From Symsagittifera roscoffensis (lineage: Eukaryota; Xenacoelomorpha; Acoela; Convolutidae): DNA of 64,000 nt. Each line of letters starts with the position of its first letter. Position 1 is the first letter of the stretch. The stretch covers positions 3,098,001-3,162,000 of the forward strand of contig NC_087068.1 of NCBI RefSeq assembly GCF_963678635.1. The letters run 5' to 3'. Both the position numbers and the translations under genes were made by a program. The notes under the pieces are model-generated. The model was not told the origin of the DNA and did not search any database. It saw nothing but the letters and a program-made list of their open reading frames with translations. Of the stretch, positions 11,020 to 22,000 are shown piece by piece.

Positions 11020-11350
11020 CATTCTCTTGAACTAATTTAATTCCGGTGTGTGGTAAAATATTTCTACCTTCAATGTTTCCTTTCTGATCATCAAAAATGA
11101 TAAAACGAGCGGTCTTTATTTTCCAGTCTCCTGACTCAATTGTTAGGATCAATCTTCTTTTCGGAATTATTGTTTCACAGTTGTATTATGGCGAACTCCG
11201 AGCAACGTCTTGCGGTTGGGTTCGTTTAAGCAGTGTTGACTTGTCATTTTCTTGTAGCCGCCGAGCTGTTTTTTTGTTTTAAAACGACATTGGACTTCCG
11301 GAAACGGCGATGACCAACAGTTCTTCTGTTTTCGTCTCTAGTTCAACTAT
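11020..11350 (-). pseudogene. Protease-end-like remnant, gypsy copy B
   Basis: Minus-strand frames give a segment with GDWKIKTARF followed by an IIGR-like GRNILPHTGIKLV block near 11,050, typical of the end of the aspartic protease of gypsy elements just before RT. The catalytic DSG/DTG motif could not be placed with confidence, so this call rests on position and on the GRNIL block. Confidence 0.5.
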
Positions 11351-11447
11351 CTAAAAAATTGAGTCATCAAATCGAGTCATCAGTGTTTTTTTTATCAAAT
11401 CAGTGTTTTAGATTTAAAAAGATACTTACAGGCTGCTGGTTCTGTGC

Positions 11448-11726
11448 TCAGCTCCACAGTATCGTCTTCATCTTTTCCTCTATGTTGACAACCGCCTGGA
11501 CGACAGCATGTACCGTGGTGTTGATGAACATTTTCTCGAGCATCCCTGTGCACGTGAACAGAAACGTGACAATGACCCTGAACAAGGTCAGTTGTTCTTT
11601 GTGGAACAAGGTATCGTTTCTTTTATCGGCGCGTTCATTCAACTTCTGGACATCTGTAAGATGACTTCTTTGAGATTCTCGTTTTTTGTCGGGTTTTCGG
11701 CTCGGGAGGCTTTTCCAGGTTGCCAA
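11448..11726 (-). other. Possible exon, minus strand, unknown protein
   Basis: On the minus strand this block is preceded by a CATATTCAG acceptor-like site (about 11,730) and followed by a strong CCT|GTAAGTATC donor (about 11,432). One frame stays open for 92 codons; another gives a Cys/His-rich stretch. With the block at 11,781-12,320 it forms either two exons of a host gene or the gag region of the retroelement downstream. Frame choice cannot be settled by eye. Confidence 0.35.
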
Positions 11727-11780
11727 AACTGAATATGATTTAGTTTCAAAATTAGGCTTGTGTAATGTGAAATTATTTCT

Positions 11781-12320
11781 TCAACTTACAGTTTCGCCTA
11801 CATTATCTGGCTCTGCATGATCCCTTCTGCGGCTTTCTGTGGGCTCGTTGTCCATGTGGTCTTGTAATTTCGAGGAATAATAGTCTTGTGGTTCCGTGGG
11901 AGTGTAGGTTCGCCTCTCATGATCATGCGGTTTTCTTTCAACTTCTCGATAGTGGGGAAAATCCGGTGACCATGGATAATTCGGATAGGGTGATGCCGAC
12001 ATGTAGGAATCCAGGTAGGCTGGATATGGCTGATACTGCTGAGGCTGGCACTGATGTACCATAGTAGGGCCTGAATGGACATGTCGCAGAGGGATATGTG
12101 GTTGCCCATATGTCGGCGGAATTGTCGAGGTCAAAGGTCGCGGGATTGCTCGCAAAGGGGTTACCGATATCGGAGGAGCAAATGATGTCTCGTCTCTGGT
12201 GCTGCGAGTGGTGACGGAGGCGAAGGGATGTTAGAAGAAACTGCAAATGGTGATGGAGAACTGGAAGGCACTGAACTTGAGTTTTCGGCGTTGGACCTCT
12301 ACTTTCACTCCGTAAGTTTT
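11781..12320 (-). CDS. Pro/Ser/His/Tyr-rich coding-like exon, minus strand
   Basis: The best frame (from about 12,200 down) is rich in Pro, His and Tyr with blocks such as PTYGQPHIPLRHVHSGP and QQYQPYPAYLD, then an acidic and basic tail ending GETV. It ends at a textbook donor ACT|GTAAGTTG near 11,793. Upstream (12,300-12,200) a Ser/Pro-rich run continues in a frame shifted by one. Low complexity and proline content suggest a disordered protein. Candidates are the C-terminal region of a host transcription-factor-like or RNA-binding protein, or Gag of the adjacent gypsy element. No domain was recognised. Confidence 0.4.
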
Positions 12321-12860
12321 TACTAGATTGGGATAAAAAATGGGAGATGCAACTAATAATGAGCACAAGATGAGGATGAACTGACTCCAATTTAGCGGCA
12401 AAGCTCCCATCGCTTATCAGCACCAATTTAAACGAAACACCAGGATATCTAGATAAGAGTCCCCCAAGGAATAGTTTCGTCACTTTCCACTCTTCTTAGC
12501 ACACCAGATGACAGTAGCCTCAATGCAATAATTACTGACAAAAGATAAGACGGCTAATTGACAATGAACTGATATTTGGAACTAGACAGTGCAGTTCTTA
12601 TCAGTAAAGCCGTCATTATCACGGAAAACTATCATTAGTCATTTCTTGAAGCAAGGCGCATTTTGTTTCAATCATTCAATCGCTCCTGATTTCACTGATT
12701 TCAGCCATATATTAGAGTCTTTCATCCATGTCATCATGCTATTTAGAACTTTGCGGGTAAAGAAAAAAGTACAAGCTCTCGATGCCGTCACTTCCATCGG
12801 GGAAAGTGCTGTAATTTTATCATTAATCAGCGATTGGTGCGTAAAGATTTAATGGTCTGA

Positions 12861-13364
12861 ATTGGAGAAAAATTAAGGCGGAATTCGAGAAAAGATGAAA
12901 TATCGTTCAACCCTAGACGGCTGCACAGAAATTCAATGGTCTTTTTTGAACAAGCTGGGAGTGTCAAAAAAGGGGTTGTCATCATCAACGACCCTTTCGT
13001 GTCCCAGTGCACAGTTCGTTTGCTCGACAAACCTCAGGATACTGCGGGGAATGGACCATCATGCAGTGGCAATTTATACGTTAGCTACTCCGAGTTGAGA
13101 AACGAGTCACAAGGCGAGTCAAAGACACGAGTCGCCGGAGAATCACTGCCAGACGATTTCATAAAAGTCATGATTACGGATGCTGAGAAATCTAGACCCG
13201 AACGAAAAACCTCAGAGCCCAAGGCCAAAAAAAACAAGGAGGAAAAACCGCAGGAAGATATTTTGAGTCGCCTTGATTATTTTGAGTTGCCAGAGTGTGA
13301 CAGTCTCTTGAAGTTTGATCCATGCATCAACGGTGTACTACAAGTGAAATTATCTAGTAACTAA
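12861..13364 (+). CDS. Unknown protein, last exon; 3' end is the seed of the 1.65 kb array
   Basis: The frame is open from 12,861 (after TGA at 12,858) to TAA at 13,362; the first ATG is at 12,936. The product has a hydrophobic VVIIND segment near residue 14, a Ser/Lys/Glu-rich middle (residues 55-105, with KKNKEEK) and a C-terminal block ILSRLDYFELPE followed by SLLKF, CINGVLQVKLSSN and stop. From 13,252 onward the sequence repeats in the tandem array, and the C-terminal block recurs in frame with the same stop in copies 2, 4, 5 and 6. The upstream part is unique. No family was recognised; upstream exons may exist. Confidence 0.45.
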   Translation: MGEKLRRNSRKDEISFNPRRLHRNSMVFFEQAGSVKKGVVIINDPFVSQCTVRLLDKPQDTAGNGPSCSGNLYVSYSELRNESQGESKTRVAGESLPDDFIKVMITDAEKSRPERKTSEPKAKKNKEEKPQEDILSRLDYFELPECDSLLKFDPCINGVLQVKLSSN

Positions 13365-14599
13365 TCGAATGTATAACTAATTTACTAATTAATCACATCC
13401 AACTGTCCTTATATTCTGTATGATCATCGATTTCATCTGATATCCTGAAAATTGTATTTTTGGATGCAACTGATTCCTACTTTTTTCGGTATTCAATTTA
13501 CCGTATTCGATTTGTATACCGTATTCTTTTTTGTGATTTTAGCTAGGTAGTTTTACCAATTTCTATTTATACACCGTATTCTATTTTGTGATTTTAGCTA
13601 GGTTTGACTACCTTGCGCGCCGGAGAAAATTTTCGTTTTGATTTCGTGTTGATTATTTGAAATTCCATTATTGGAAGAAACGAGCATTTGTTGGAATGAG
13701 TTCCATCGAAAAGGCGGATGTCACTCTGAGAATGCCTTTTGTATTGGCTGAGCTTGCTGATGAAGATTTTTTGGCGTGTGGCTGTATCATTCAATTTCAT
13801 TGTTTTTCCAAAAACAAATATGATTTATTCTTTTATTCTCTTGTGCTTCGTTTTAGAAAGATTTTAGCTGCAATCTGAGTGATATTACTCACCCAATATG
13901 CCAAACTTTTGCGACATTTTCGGCAATAAAAAGATGCGTTGACTTGATGTGAAAAAAAAACAGGGCAAACATTCATATTGGTTCTAGCTACACAAGTAAC
14001 CAGAAAGGCCATTGGTTTATCTTACACATAGTGTGCTGCTAAATTTTGGGCAGTGTTACAACCCAATGCCATATAAATACATGCCGTGGTAGATATGCCG
14101 TCGAAGATAACTACCGAGAAGTATTTAGATATAATACTGCCGAGTCCGTCCAGGATTTTTTTTGACTTGGATTGAACAACTTGAACTGTTTATACTGTTT
14201 GTTGTCATGACTGTTTTCTTACGACTGTTTGTTGTTGTTTGATCTCTTTAAATTAACCGTAGTTTGCCGTATTCTTTTTACTTTACGCAGTATGTGTTAT
14301 GGTCTGAAATATATGCCGGCCCGTCAAAATGCTCATAATGAGTAAACTATCTATTTGGTGTAATTTGCTCATAGAAAGTAAATTATCTATTAAAAAAACT
14401 AATTTGAGCAAATCCGTTTCGGATAAAAAGATTAACAAAACTTGAACAACTACAGCTAAAAATTGGTTAATTGCAAAAGTTAAAATATGTTCCCAAAAAT
14501 TTTGCCTTTTCAAACTATATTTGAAAACACCGGATGAATTTAAATGCGAGTTTATTTCATAAGTTTGTTCAGTTTGTTCCTTTTGTAGGAATTGAGATT

Positions 14600-14775
14600 G
14601 ATGGCAGGAATTGGGATCGAAGCTTGGTTACAGGAATCGGGATCAAAATTGGGTGACAGGAATTGGGATCAAAATTGGGTTACAGGAATTGGGATCGAAA
14701 TTGGGTTACAGGAATTGGGATCGAAATTGGGTTACAGGAATTGGGATCGAAGTTGGTGACGAAGTTGGTCAGATC
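14600..14775 (+). repeat. Nested 26-bp minisatellite in array copy 1
   Basis: Units of 26 bp built on GGTTACAGGAATTGGGATCG occur five or six times in copy 1. The matching place in the other copies (about 16,335-16,440, 17,810-17,940, 19,460-19,600, 21,120-21,260 and 22,840-22,975) has about three to five units. As 26 is not a multiple of three, each unit shifts the frame, so LGYRNWDRN, WVTGIGI and IGLQELGSK alternate in the translation. Unit number varies between array copies. Confidence 0.85.
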
Positions 14776-17700
14776 GAATTGAGACTGGTAGACGTCATGT
14801 ATTGTTGGTTAACCGTTGTTGGCGAACACCTGTAATAAATAAAAGATATCAATAAAAGGAAGATATTTTGAGTCGCCTTGATTATTTTGAGTTGCCAGAA
14901 AGTGACGGTCTCTTGAAGTTTTTTCCATGCATCAACGGTGTAATACAGGTGAAATTATCTAGTAACTAATCGAATGTGTAACTAATCTACTAATTAATCA
15001 CATCCAACTGTCCTTATAATCTGTATGATCATCGATTTCATCTGATATCCTGAAAATTGTATTTCCGGATGCATTTGATTCTTTTTTTTTCGGTATTTAA
15101 AGTACCGTATTCTCTTTGTATACCGTATTCTTTTTTGTGATTTTAGCTAGGTAATTTTACCAATTTCTATTTATACACCGTATTCTAGTTTGTGATTTTA
15201 GCTAGGTTTGACTATCTTGCGCGCCGGAGAAAATTTTGTGATGATTTTTTGAAGTTCCATTATTCGAAGAAACGAGAATTTGCTGGAATGAGTTCCATCG
15301 AAAAGGCGGATGTCACTCTGAGAATGCCTTCTGTATAGGCGGAGCTTGCTGATGAAAATTTTTTGGTGTGTGGCTGTATCATTCAATTTCATTGTTTTTC
15401 CAAAAACGAATATGATTTATTCTTTTATTCTCTTGTGCTTCGTTTTAGAACGATTTTAGCTGCGATCTGAGTGATATTACTCACCCAATATGCCAAACTT
15501 TTGCGACATTTTCGGCAATAAAAAGATGCGTTGGCTTGATGTGGAAAAAAAACAGGGCAAACTTTCATATTGGTTTTAGCTACACCAGTAACCAGAAAGG
15601 CCATTGGTTTATCTTACACATAGTGTGCTGCTAAATTTTTGGGCAGTATAACCTCAGGACTTTTTGGATGCCATCAATTTTGGAATTCTATGCTGGGGGA
15701 AAATCGGATTTGTTGCCAGAAAGAAACGAACGTGAGCTAGACACTCTGATCAAATCTCTCAAGTTCAACGAACACAGAGGTTTCCTCATAAGCACAACCC
15801 AATGCCATATAAATGCATGCCGTGGTAGATATGCCGTCGAGGATAACTACCGGAGGAGTATTTAGACATAATACGGCCGAGTCCGCTCAGGAGTTTTTTA
15901 AATTTGGATTGAACAACTTGAACTGTTTATACTGTTTGTTGTCATGAGTGTTTTCTTACGACTGTTTGTTGTTATTTGATTTCTTTAAATTAACCATAGT
16001 TTGCCGTATTCTTTTTACTGTATGCAGTATGTGTTTTGGTCTGAAATAAATGCTGTCCCGTCAAAATGCTCATAATGAGTAAACTATCTATTTGGTGTAA
16101 TTTGCTCATAGAAAGTAAATTATCTATTAAGAAAAACTAATTTGAGCAAATCCGTTTCAGATAAAAAGATTAACAAAACTTGAACAACTACAGCTAAAAA
16201 AATTGTTAATTGCAAAAACTAAAATATGTTCCCGAAAATTTTGCCTTATCAAACTATATTTGAAAACACCGGATTAATTTAAAAGCGAGTTTACTTCATA
16301 AGTTTCTTCAGTTTGTTCCTTTTGCAGGAAATGACATTGATGGCAGGAATTGGGATCGAAGCTTGGTTACAGGAACCGGGATCGAAATTGGGTTACAGGA
16401 ATTGGGATCGAAATTGGGTTCTAGGAATTCGGATCAAAGTTGGTGACGAAGTTGCTCAGATCGAATTGAGACTGGTAGACGTCATGTATTGTTGGTGAAC
16501 CGTTTTTGGTGAACACCTGTAATAAATAAAAGATATATATTGAAAGGAAGATATTTTTCGGTGTTTAATGTACCGTATTCTATTTGTATACCGTATTCTT
16601 TTTTGTGATTTTAGCTAGGTAATTTTACCAATTTCTATTTATACACCGTATTCTAATTTGTAATTTTAGCTAGGTTTGACTATCTTGCGCGCCGGAGAAA
16701 ATTTTTCTGTTGATTATTTGAAGTTCCATTATTCGAAGAAACGAGCTTTTGCTGGAATGAGTTCCATCGAAAAGGCGGATGTTACTCTGAGAATGCCTTC
16801 TGTATAGGCGGAGCTTGCTGATGAAGATTTTTTGGTGTGTGGCTGTATCATTCAATTTCATTGTTTTTCCAAAAACGAATATTATTTATTCTTTTATTCT
16901 CTTGTGCTTCATTTTAGAACGATTCTAGTTGCGATCTGAGTGATATTACTCACCCAATATACCAAACTTTTGCGACATTTTTGGCAATAAAAAGATGCGT
17001 TGGCTTGATGTGGGAAAAAAACAGGGCAAACTTTCATATTTGTTCTAGCTACACCAGTAACCAGAAAGGCCATTGGTTTATCTTACACATAGTGTGCTGC
17101 TAAATTTTTGGGCAGTATAACCTCAGGACTTTTTGGATGTCATTAATCTTGGGATTCTATGCTGGGGGAAAATGGGATTTGTTGCCAGCAAGAAACGAAC
17201 GTGAGCTAGACACTCTGATCAAATCTCTCAAGTTCAACGAACACAGAGGTTTCTTTATAAGCACAACCCAATGCCATATAAATGCATGCCGTGGTAGATA
17301 TGCCGTCGAGGATAACTACCGAGAAGTATTTAGACATAATACGGCCGATCCGCCCAGGATTTTTTTTTTATTTGGATTGAACAATTTGAACTGTTTATAC
17401 TGTTTGTTGTCATGACTGTTTTCTTACGGCTGTTTGTTGTTATTTGATCTCTTTAAATTAACCGTAGTTTGCCGTATTATTTTTACTGTATGCAGTATGT
17501 GTTATGGTCTGAAATATATGCCGGCCCGTCAAAATGCTCATAATGAGTAAACTATCTATTTGGTGTAGTTTGCTCATAGAAAGTAAATTATCTATTAAAA
17601 AAAACTAATTTGAGCAAATCCGTTTCAGATAAAAAAATTAACAAAACTTGAACAACTACAGCTAAAAAAAATGGTTAATTGCAAAAACTAAAATATGTTC

Positions 17701-18044
17701 TCGAAAATTTTGCCTTATCAAACTATATTTGAAAACACCGGATTAATTTAAAAGCGAGTTTACTTCATAAGTTTGTTCAGTTTTTTCCTTTTGCAGGAAT
17801 TGAGATTGATATCAGGAATTGGGATCGAAGCTTGGTTACAGGAATCGGGATCGAATTTGGGTTACAGGAATTGGGCTTGAAATTGGGTTACAGGAATTGG
17901 GATCGAAATTGGGTTACAGGAATTGGGATCAGAGTTGGTGACGAAGTTGGTCAGATCGAATTGAGACTGGTAGATGTCATGTATTGTTGGTGAACCGTTG
18001 TTGGTGAACACCTGTAATAAATAAAAGATATAAGTTAAAAGGAG

Positions 18045-18152
18045 GATATTTTGTGTCGCCTTGATTATTTTGAGTTGCCAGAAAGTGACAGTCTCTTGAA
18101 GTTTTATCCATGCATCAACGGTGTACTACAAGTGAAATTATCTAGTAACTAA
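18045..18152 (+). pseudogene. C-terminal coding block repeated in array copy 4
   Basis: In frame with the 12,861-13,364 ORF, this block keeps ILCRLDYFELPESDSLLKF-like sequence and the same SSN-stop ending. Equivalent blocks end at 14,969 (copy 2), 19,810 (copy 5) and 21,467 (copy 6, ending SSI). Substitutions fall mostly at a few residues and no frameshift occurred in any copy. None of these has the unique upstream part that copy 1 has. Confidence 0.5.
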
Positions 18153-18336
18153 TCAAATGTATAACTAATTTACTAATTAATCACATCCAACTGTCCTTAT
18201 ATTCTGTATGATCATCGATTTCATCTGATATCCTGAAAATTGTATTTTCGGATGCAACTGATTCCTACTTTTTTCGGTATTCAATTTACCGTATTCGATT
18301 TGTATACCGTATTCTTTTTTGTGATTTTAGCTAGGT

Positions 18337-18600
18337 TTGACTATCTTGCGCCCCGGAGAAAAATTTCGTGTTGATTATTTGAAGTTCCATTATTCGAAGA
18401 AACGAGCATTTGCTGGAACGAGTTCCCTCGAAAAGGCGGATGTCACTCTGAGAATGCCTTCTGTATTGGCTGAGCTTGCTGATGAAGATTTTTTGGTGTG
18501 TGGCTGTATCATTATATTTCATTGTTTTTCCAAAAACAAACATGATTTATTCTTTTATTCTCTTCTGCTTCGTTTTAGAACAATTTTAGCTGCGATCTGA
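18337..18600 (+). other. Open frame inside array unit (copies 4, 5, 6)
   Basis: Copies 4, 5 (19,995-20,258) and 6 (21,708-21,971) keep an 87-codon frame; copy 1 keeps a shorter one (13,657-13,878). Copies 2 and 3 have a TAG inside it (near 15,336 and 16,804). The conserved core is KKRAFAGTSSLEKADVTLRM, then LAELADEDF and GCIIIFH. It may be a former exon. The antisense frame is also open but carries no extra conservation and is treated as a shadow. Confidence 0.35.
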
Positions 18601-18731
18601 GTGATATTACTCACCCAATTGGCCAAACGCTTGCGACATTTTTGGCAAAAAAAGATGCGTTGGCTTGATGTGGAAAAAAACAGGGCAAACTTTCATATTG
18701 GTTCTAGCTACACCAGTAACCAGAAAGGCCA

Positions 18732-19028
18732 TTGGTTTATCTTACACATAGTGTGCTGCTAACATTTGGGCAGTATAACCTCAGGACTTTTTGGATGCCA
18801 TCAATCTTGGGATTCTATGCTGGGGGAAAATGGGATTTGTTGCCAGCAAGAAACGAACGTGAGCTAGACACTCTGATCAAATCTCTCAAGTTCAACGAAC
18901 ACAGAAGTTTCTTTATAAGCACAACCCAATGCCATATAAATGCATGCCGTGGTAGATATGCCGTCGAGGATAACTACCGAGAAGTATTTAGACATAATAC
19001 GGCCGATCCGCCCAGGATTTTTTTTTGA
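18732..19028 (+). other. Second open frame inside array unit (copies 2-6)
   Basis: The frame reads a FYAGGKWDLLPARNERELD block, then LIKSLKFNEHRGF and INACRGRYAVEDNYREVF. It is preserved in copies 2 (15,668-15,865), 3 (17,137-17,415), 4, 5 (20,390-20,581, with a six-base change that brings a stop) and 6 (22,168-22,401). Copy 1 lacks its first half. The INACRG string resembles a caspase active-site pentapeptide (QACxG), but the similarity is short and unproven. Confidence 0.35.
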
Positions 19029-22000
19029 TTTGGATTGAACAACTTGAACTGTTTATACTGTTTGTTGTCATGACTGTTTTCTTACGGCTGTTTGTTGTTA
19101 TTTGATCTCTTTAAATTAACCGTAGTTTGCCGTATTATTTTTACTGTATGCAGTATGTGTTATGGTCTGAAATATATGCCGGCCCGTCAAAATGCTCATA
19201 ATGAGTAAACTATCTATTTGGTGTAGTTTGCTCATAGAAAGTAAATTATCTATTAAAAAAAACTAATTTGAGCAAATCCGTTTCAGATAAAAAAATTAAC
19301 AAAACTTGAACAACTACAGCTAAAAAAAATGGTTAATTGCAAAAACTAAAATATGTTCTCGAAAATTTTGCCTTATCAAACTATATTTGAAAACACCGGA
19401 TTAATTTAAAAGCGAGTTTACTTCATAAGTTTGTTCAGTTTGTTCTTTTTGCAGGAATTGAGATTGATATCAGGAATTGGGATCGAAGCTTGGTTACAGG
19501 AATCGGGATCGAATTTGGGTTACAGGAATTGGGCTTGAAATTGGGTTACAGGAATTGGGATCGAAATTGGGTTACAGGAATTGGGATCAGAGTTGGTGAC
19601 GAAGTTGGTCAGATCGAATTGAGACTGGTAGATGTCATGTATTGTTGGTGAACCGTTGTTGGTGAACACCTGTAATAAATAAAAGATATAAGTTAAAAGG
19701 AGGATATTTTGTGTCGCCTTGATTATTTTGAGTTGCCAGAAAGTGACAGTCTCTTGAAGTTTTATCCATGCATCAACGGTGTACTACAAGTGAAATTATC
19801 TAGTAACTAATCAAATGTATAACTAATTTACTAATTAATCACATCCAACTGTCCTTATATTCTGTATGATCATCGATTTCATCTGATATCCTGAAAATTG
19901 TATTTTCGGATGCAACTGATTCCTACTTTTTTCGGTATTCAATTTACCGTATTCGATTTGTATACCGTATTCTTTTTTGTGATTTTAGCTAGGTTTGACT
20001 ATCTTGCGCCCCGGAGAAAAATTTCGTGTTGATTATTTGAAGTTCCATTATTCGAAGAAACGAGCATTTGCTGGAACGAGTTCCCTCGAAAAGGCGGATG
20101 TCACTCTGAGAATGCCTTCTGTATTGGCTGAGCTTGCTGATGAAGATTTTTTGGTGTGTGGCTGTATCATTATATTTCATTGTTTTTCCAAAAACAAACA
20201 TGATTTATTCTTTTATTCTCTTCTGCTTCGTTTTAGAACAATTTTAGCTGCGATCTGAGTGATATTACTCACCCAATTGGCCAAACGCTTGCGACATTTT
20301 TGGCAAAAAAAGATGCGTTGGCTTGATGTGGAAAAAAACAGGGCAAACTTTCATATTGGTTCTAGCTACACCAGTAACCAGAAAGGCCATTGGTTTATCT
20401 TACACATAGTGTGCTGCTAACATTTGGGCAGTATAACCTCAGGACTTTTTGGATGCCATCAATCTTGGGATTCTATGCTGGGGGAAAATGGGATTTGTTG
20501 CCAGCAAGAAACGAACGTGAGCTAGACACTCTGATCAAATCTCTCAAGTTCAACGAACACAGAGGTTTCCTCATAAGATAAGCACAACCCGATGCCATAT
20601 AAATGCATGCCGTGGTAGATATGCCGTCGAGGATAACTACCGAGAAGTATTTAGACATAATACGGCCGCCCAGGATTTTTTTTTATTTGGATTGAACTAC
20701 TTGAACTGTTTATACTCTTTGTTGTCATGACTGTTTTCTTACGACTGTTTGTTGTTATTTGATCTCTTTAAAATAACCGTAGTTTGCCGTAATCTTTTTA
20801 CTGTAAGCAGTATGTGTTATAGTCTGAAATATATGCCGGCCCGTCAAAGTGCTCATAATGAGTAAACTATCTATTTGGTGTAATTTGCTCATAGAAAGTA
20901 AGTTATCTTTTAAGAAAAACTAATTTGAGCAAATCCGTTTCAGATAAAAAAAATTAACAAAACTTGAACAACTACAGCTAAAAAAATTGTTAATTGCAAA
21001 AACTAAAATATGTTCTCGAAAATTTTGCCTCATCAAACTATATTTGAAAACACCGGATTAATTTAAATGCGAGTTTACTTCATAAGTTTCTTCAGTTTGT
21101 TCCTTTTGCAGGAATTGAGATTGATGGCAGGAATTGGGATCGAAGCTTGGTTACAGAAATCAGGATCGATTTTGGGTTACAGGAATTGGGCTCGAAATTG
21201 GATTACAGGAATTGGGATTGAAATTGGGTTACAGGAATTGGGATCGAAGTTGGTGACGAAGTTGGTCAGATCGAATTGAGACTGGTAGACGTCATGTATT
21301 GTTGGTGAAACGTTGTTGGTGAACATCTGTAATAAATGAATCATATAAATTAAAAGGAACATATTTTGAGTCGCCTTGATTATTTTGAGTTGCCAGAAAA
21401 AGACAGTCTCTTGAAGTTGGCTCCATGCATCAACGGTGTAATACAGTTGAAATTATCTAGTATCTAATCAAATGTGTAACTAATCTACTAATTAATCACA
21501 TCCAACTGTCCTTATATTCTGTATGATCCTCGATTTCATCTGATATCCTGAAAATTGTGTTTCCGAATGCAACTGATTCTTATTTTTTTTCGGTATTTAA
21601 TTTACCGTATTCTATTTGTATACCGTATTCTTTTTTGAGATTTTAGCTAGGTAAATTTACCAATTTTTATTTATACACCGTATTCTATTTTGTGTTTTTA
21701 GCTAGGTTTGACTATCTTGCGCCCCGAAGAAAAATTTCGTGTTGATTATTTGAAATTCCATTATTCGAAGAAACGAGCATTTGCTGGAATGAGTTCCCTC
21801 GAAAAGGCGGATGTCACTCTGAGAATGCCTTCTGTATTGGCTGAGCTTGCTGATGAAGATTTTTTGGTGTGTGGCTGTATCATTATATTTCATTGTTTTT
21901 CCAAAAACAAATATGATTTATTCTTTTATTCTCTTCTGCTTCGTTTTAGAACAATTTTAGCTGCGATCTGAGTGATATTACTCACCCAATTGGCCAAACG

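Larger units (their letters stand above)
6857..11350 (-). mobile_element. Ty3/gypsy-like retroelement copy B, degenerate but colinear
   Basis: Read on the minus strand, blocks occur in canonical gypsy order: protease-like end (about 11,350-11,020), RT (about 11,015-10,435), connection and RNase H (10,268-9,700), linker (9,269-8,961), integrase zinc-binding (8,625-8,392), integrase core (8,390-7,945) and a Ser/Thr-rich tail (7,215-6,967). Stops and frameshifts interrupt every block, so it is inactive. LTRs and a primer-binding site were not found by eye. Gag would be expected at 11.4-12.3 kb, where coding-like minus-strand DNA occurs. Confidence 0.8.

Noticed and set aside
18331-20201. Minus-strand frames (KYNDTATHQKIFISK-like) in each 1.65 kb unit
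   Set aside because: They lie antisense to the plus-strand RAFAGTSS block and show no extra conservation; treated as shadows.
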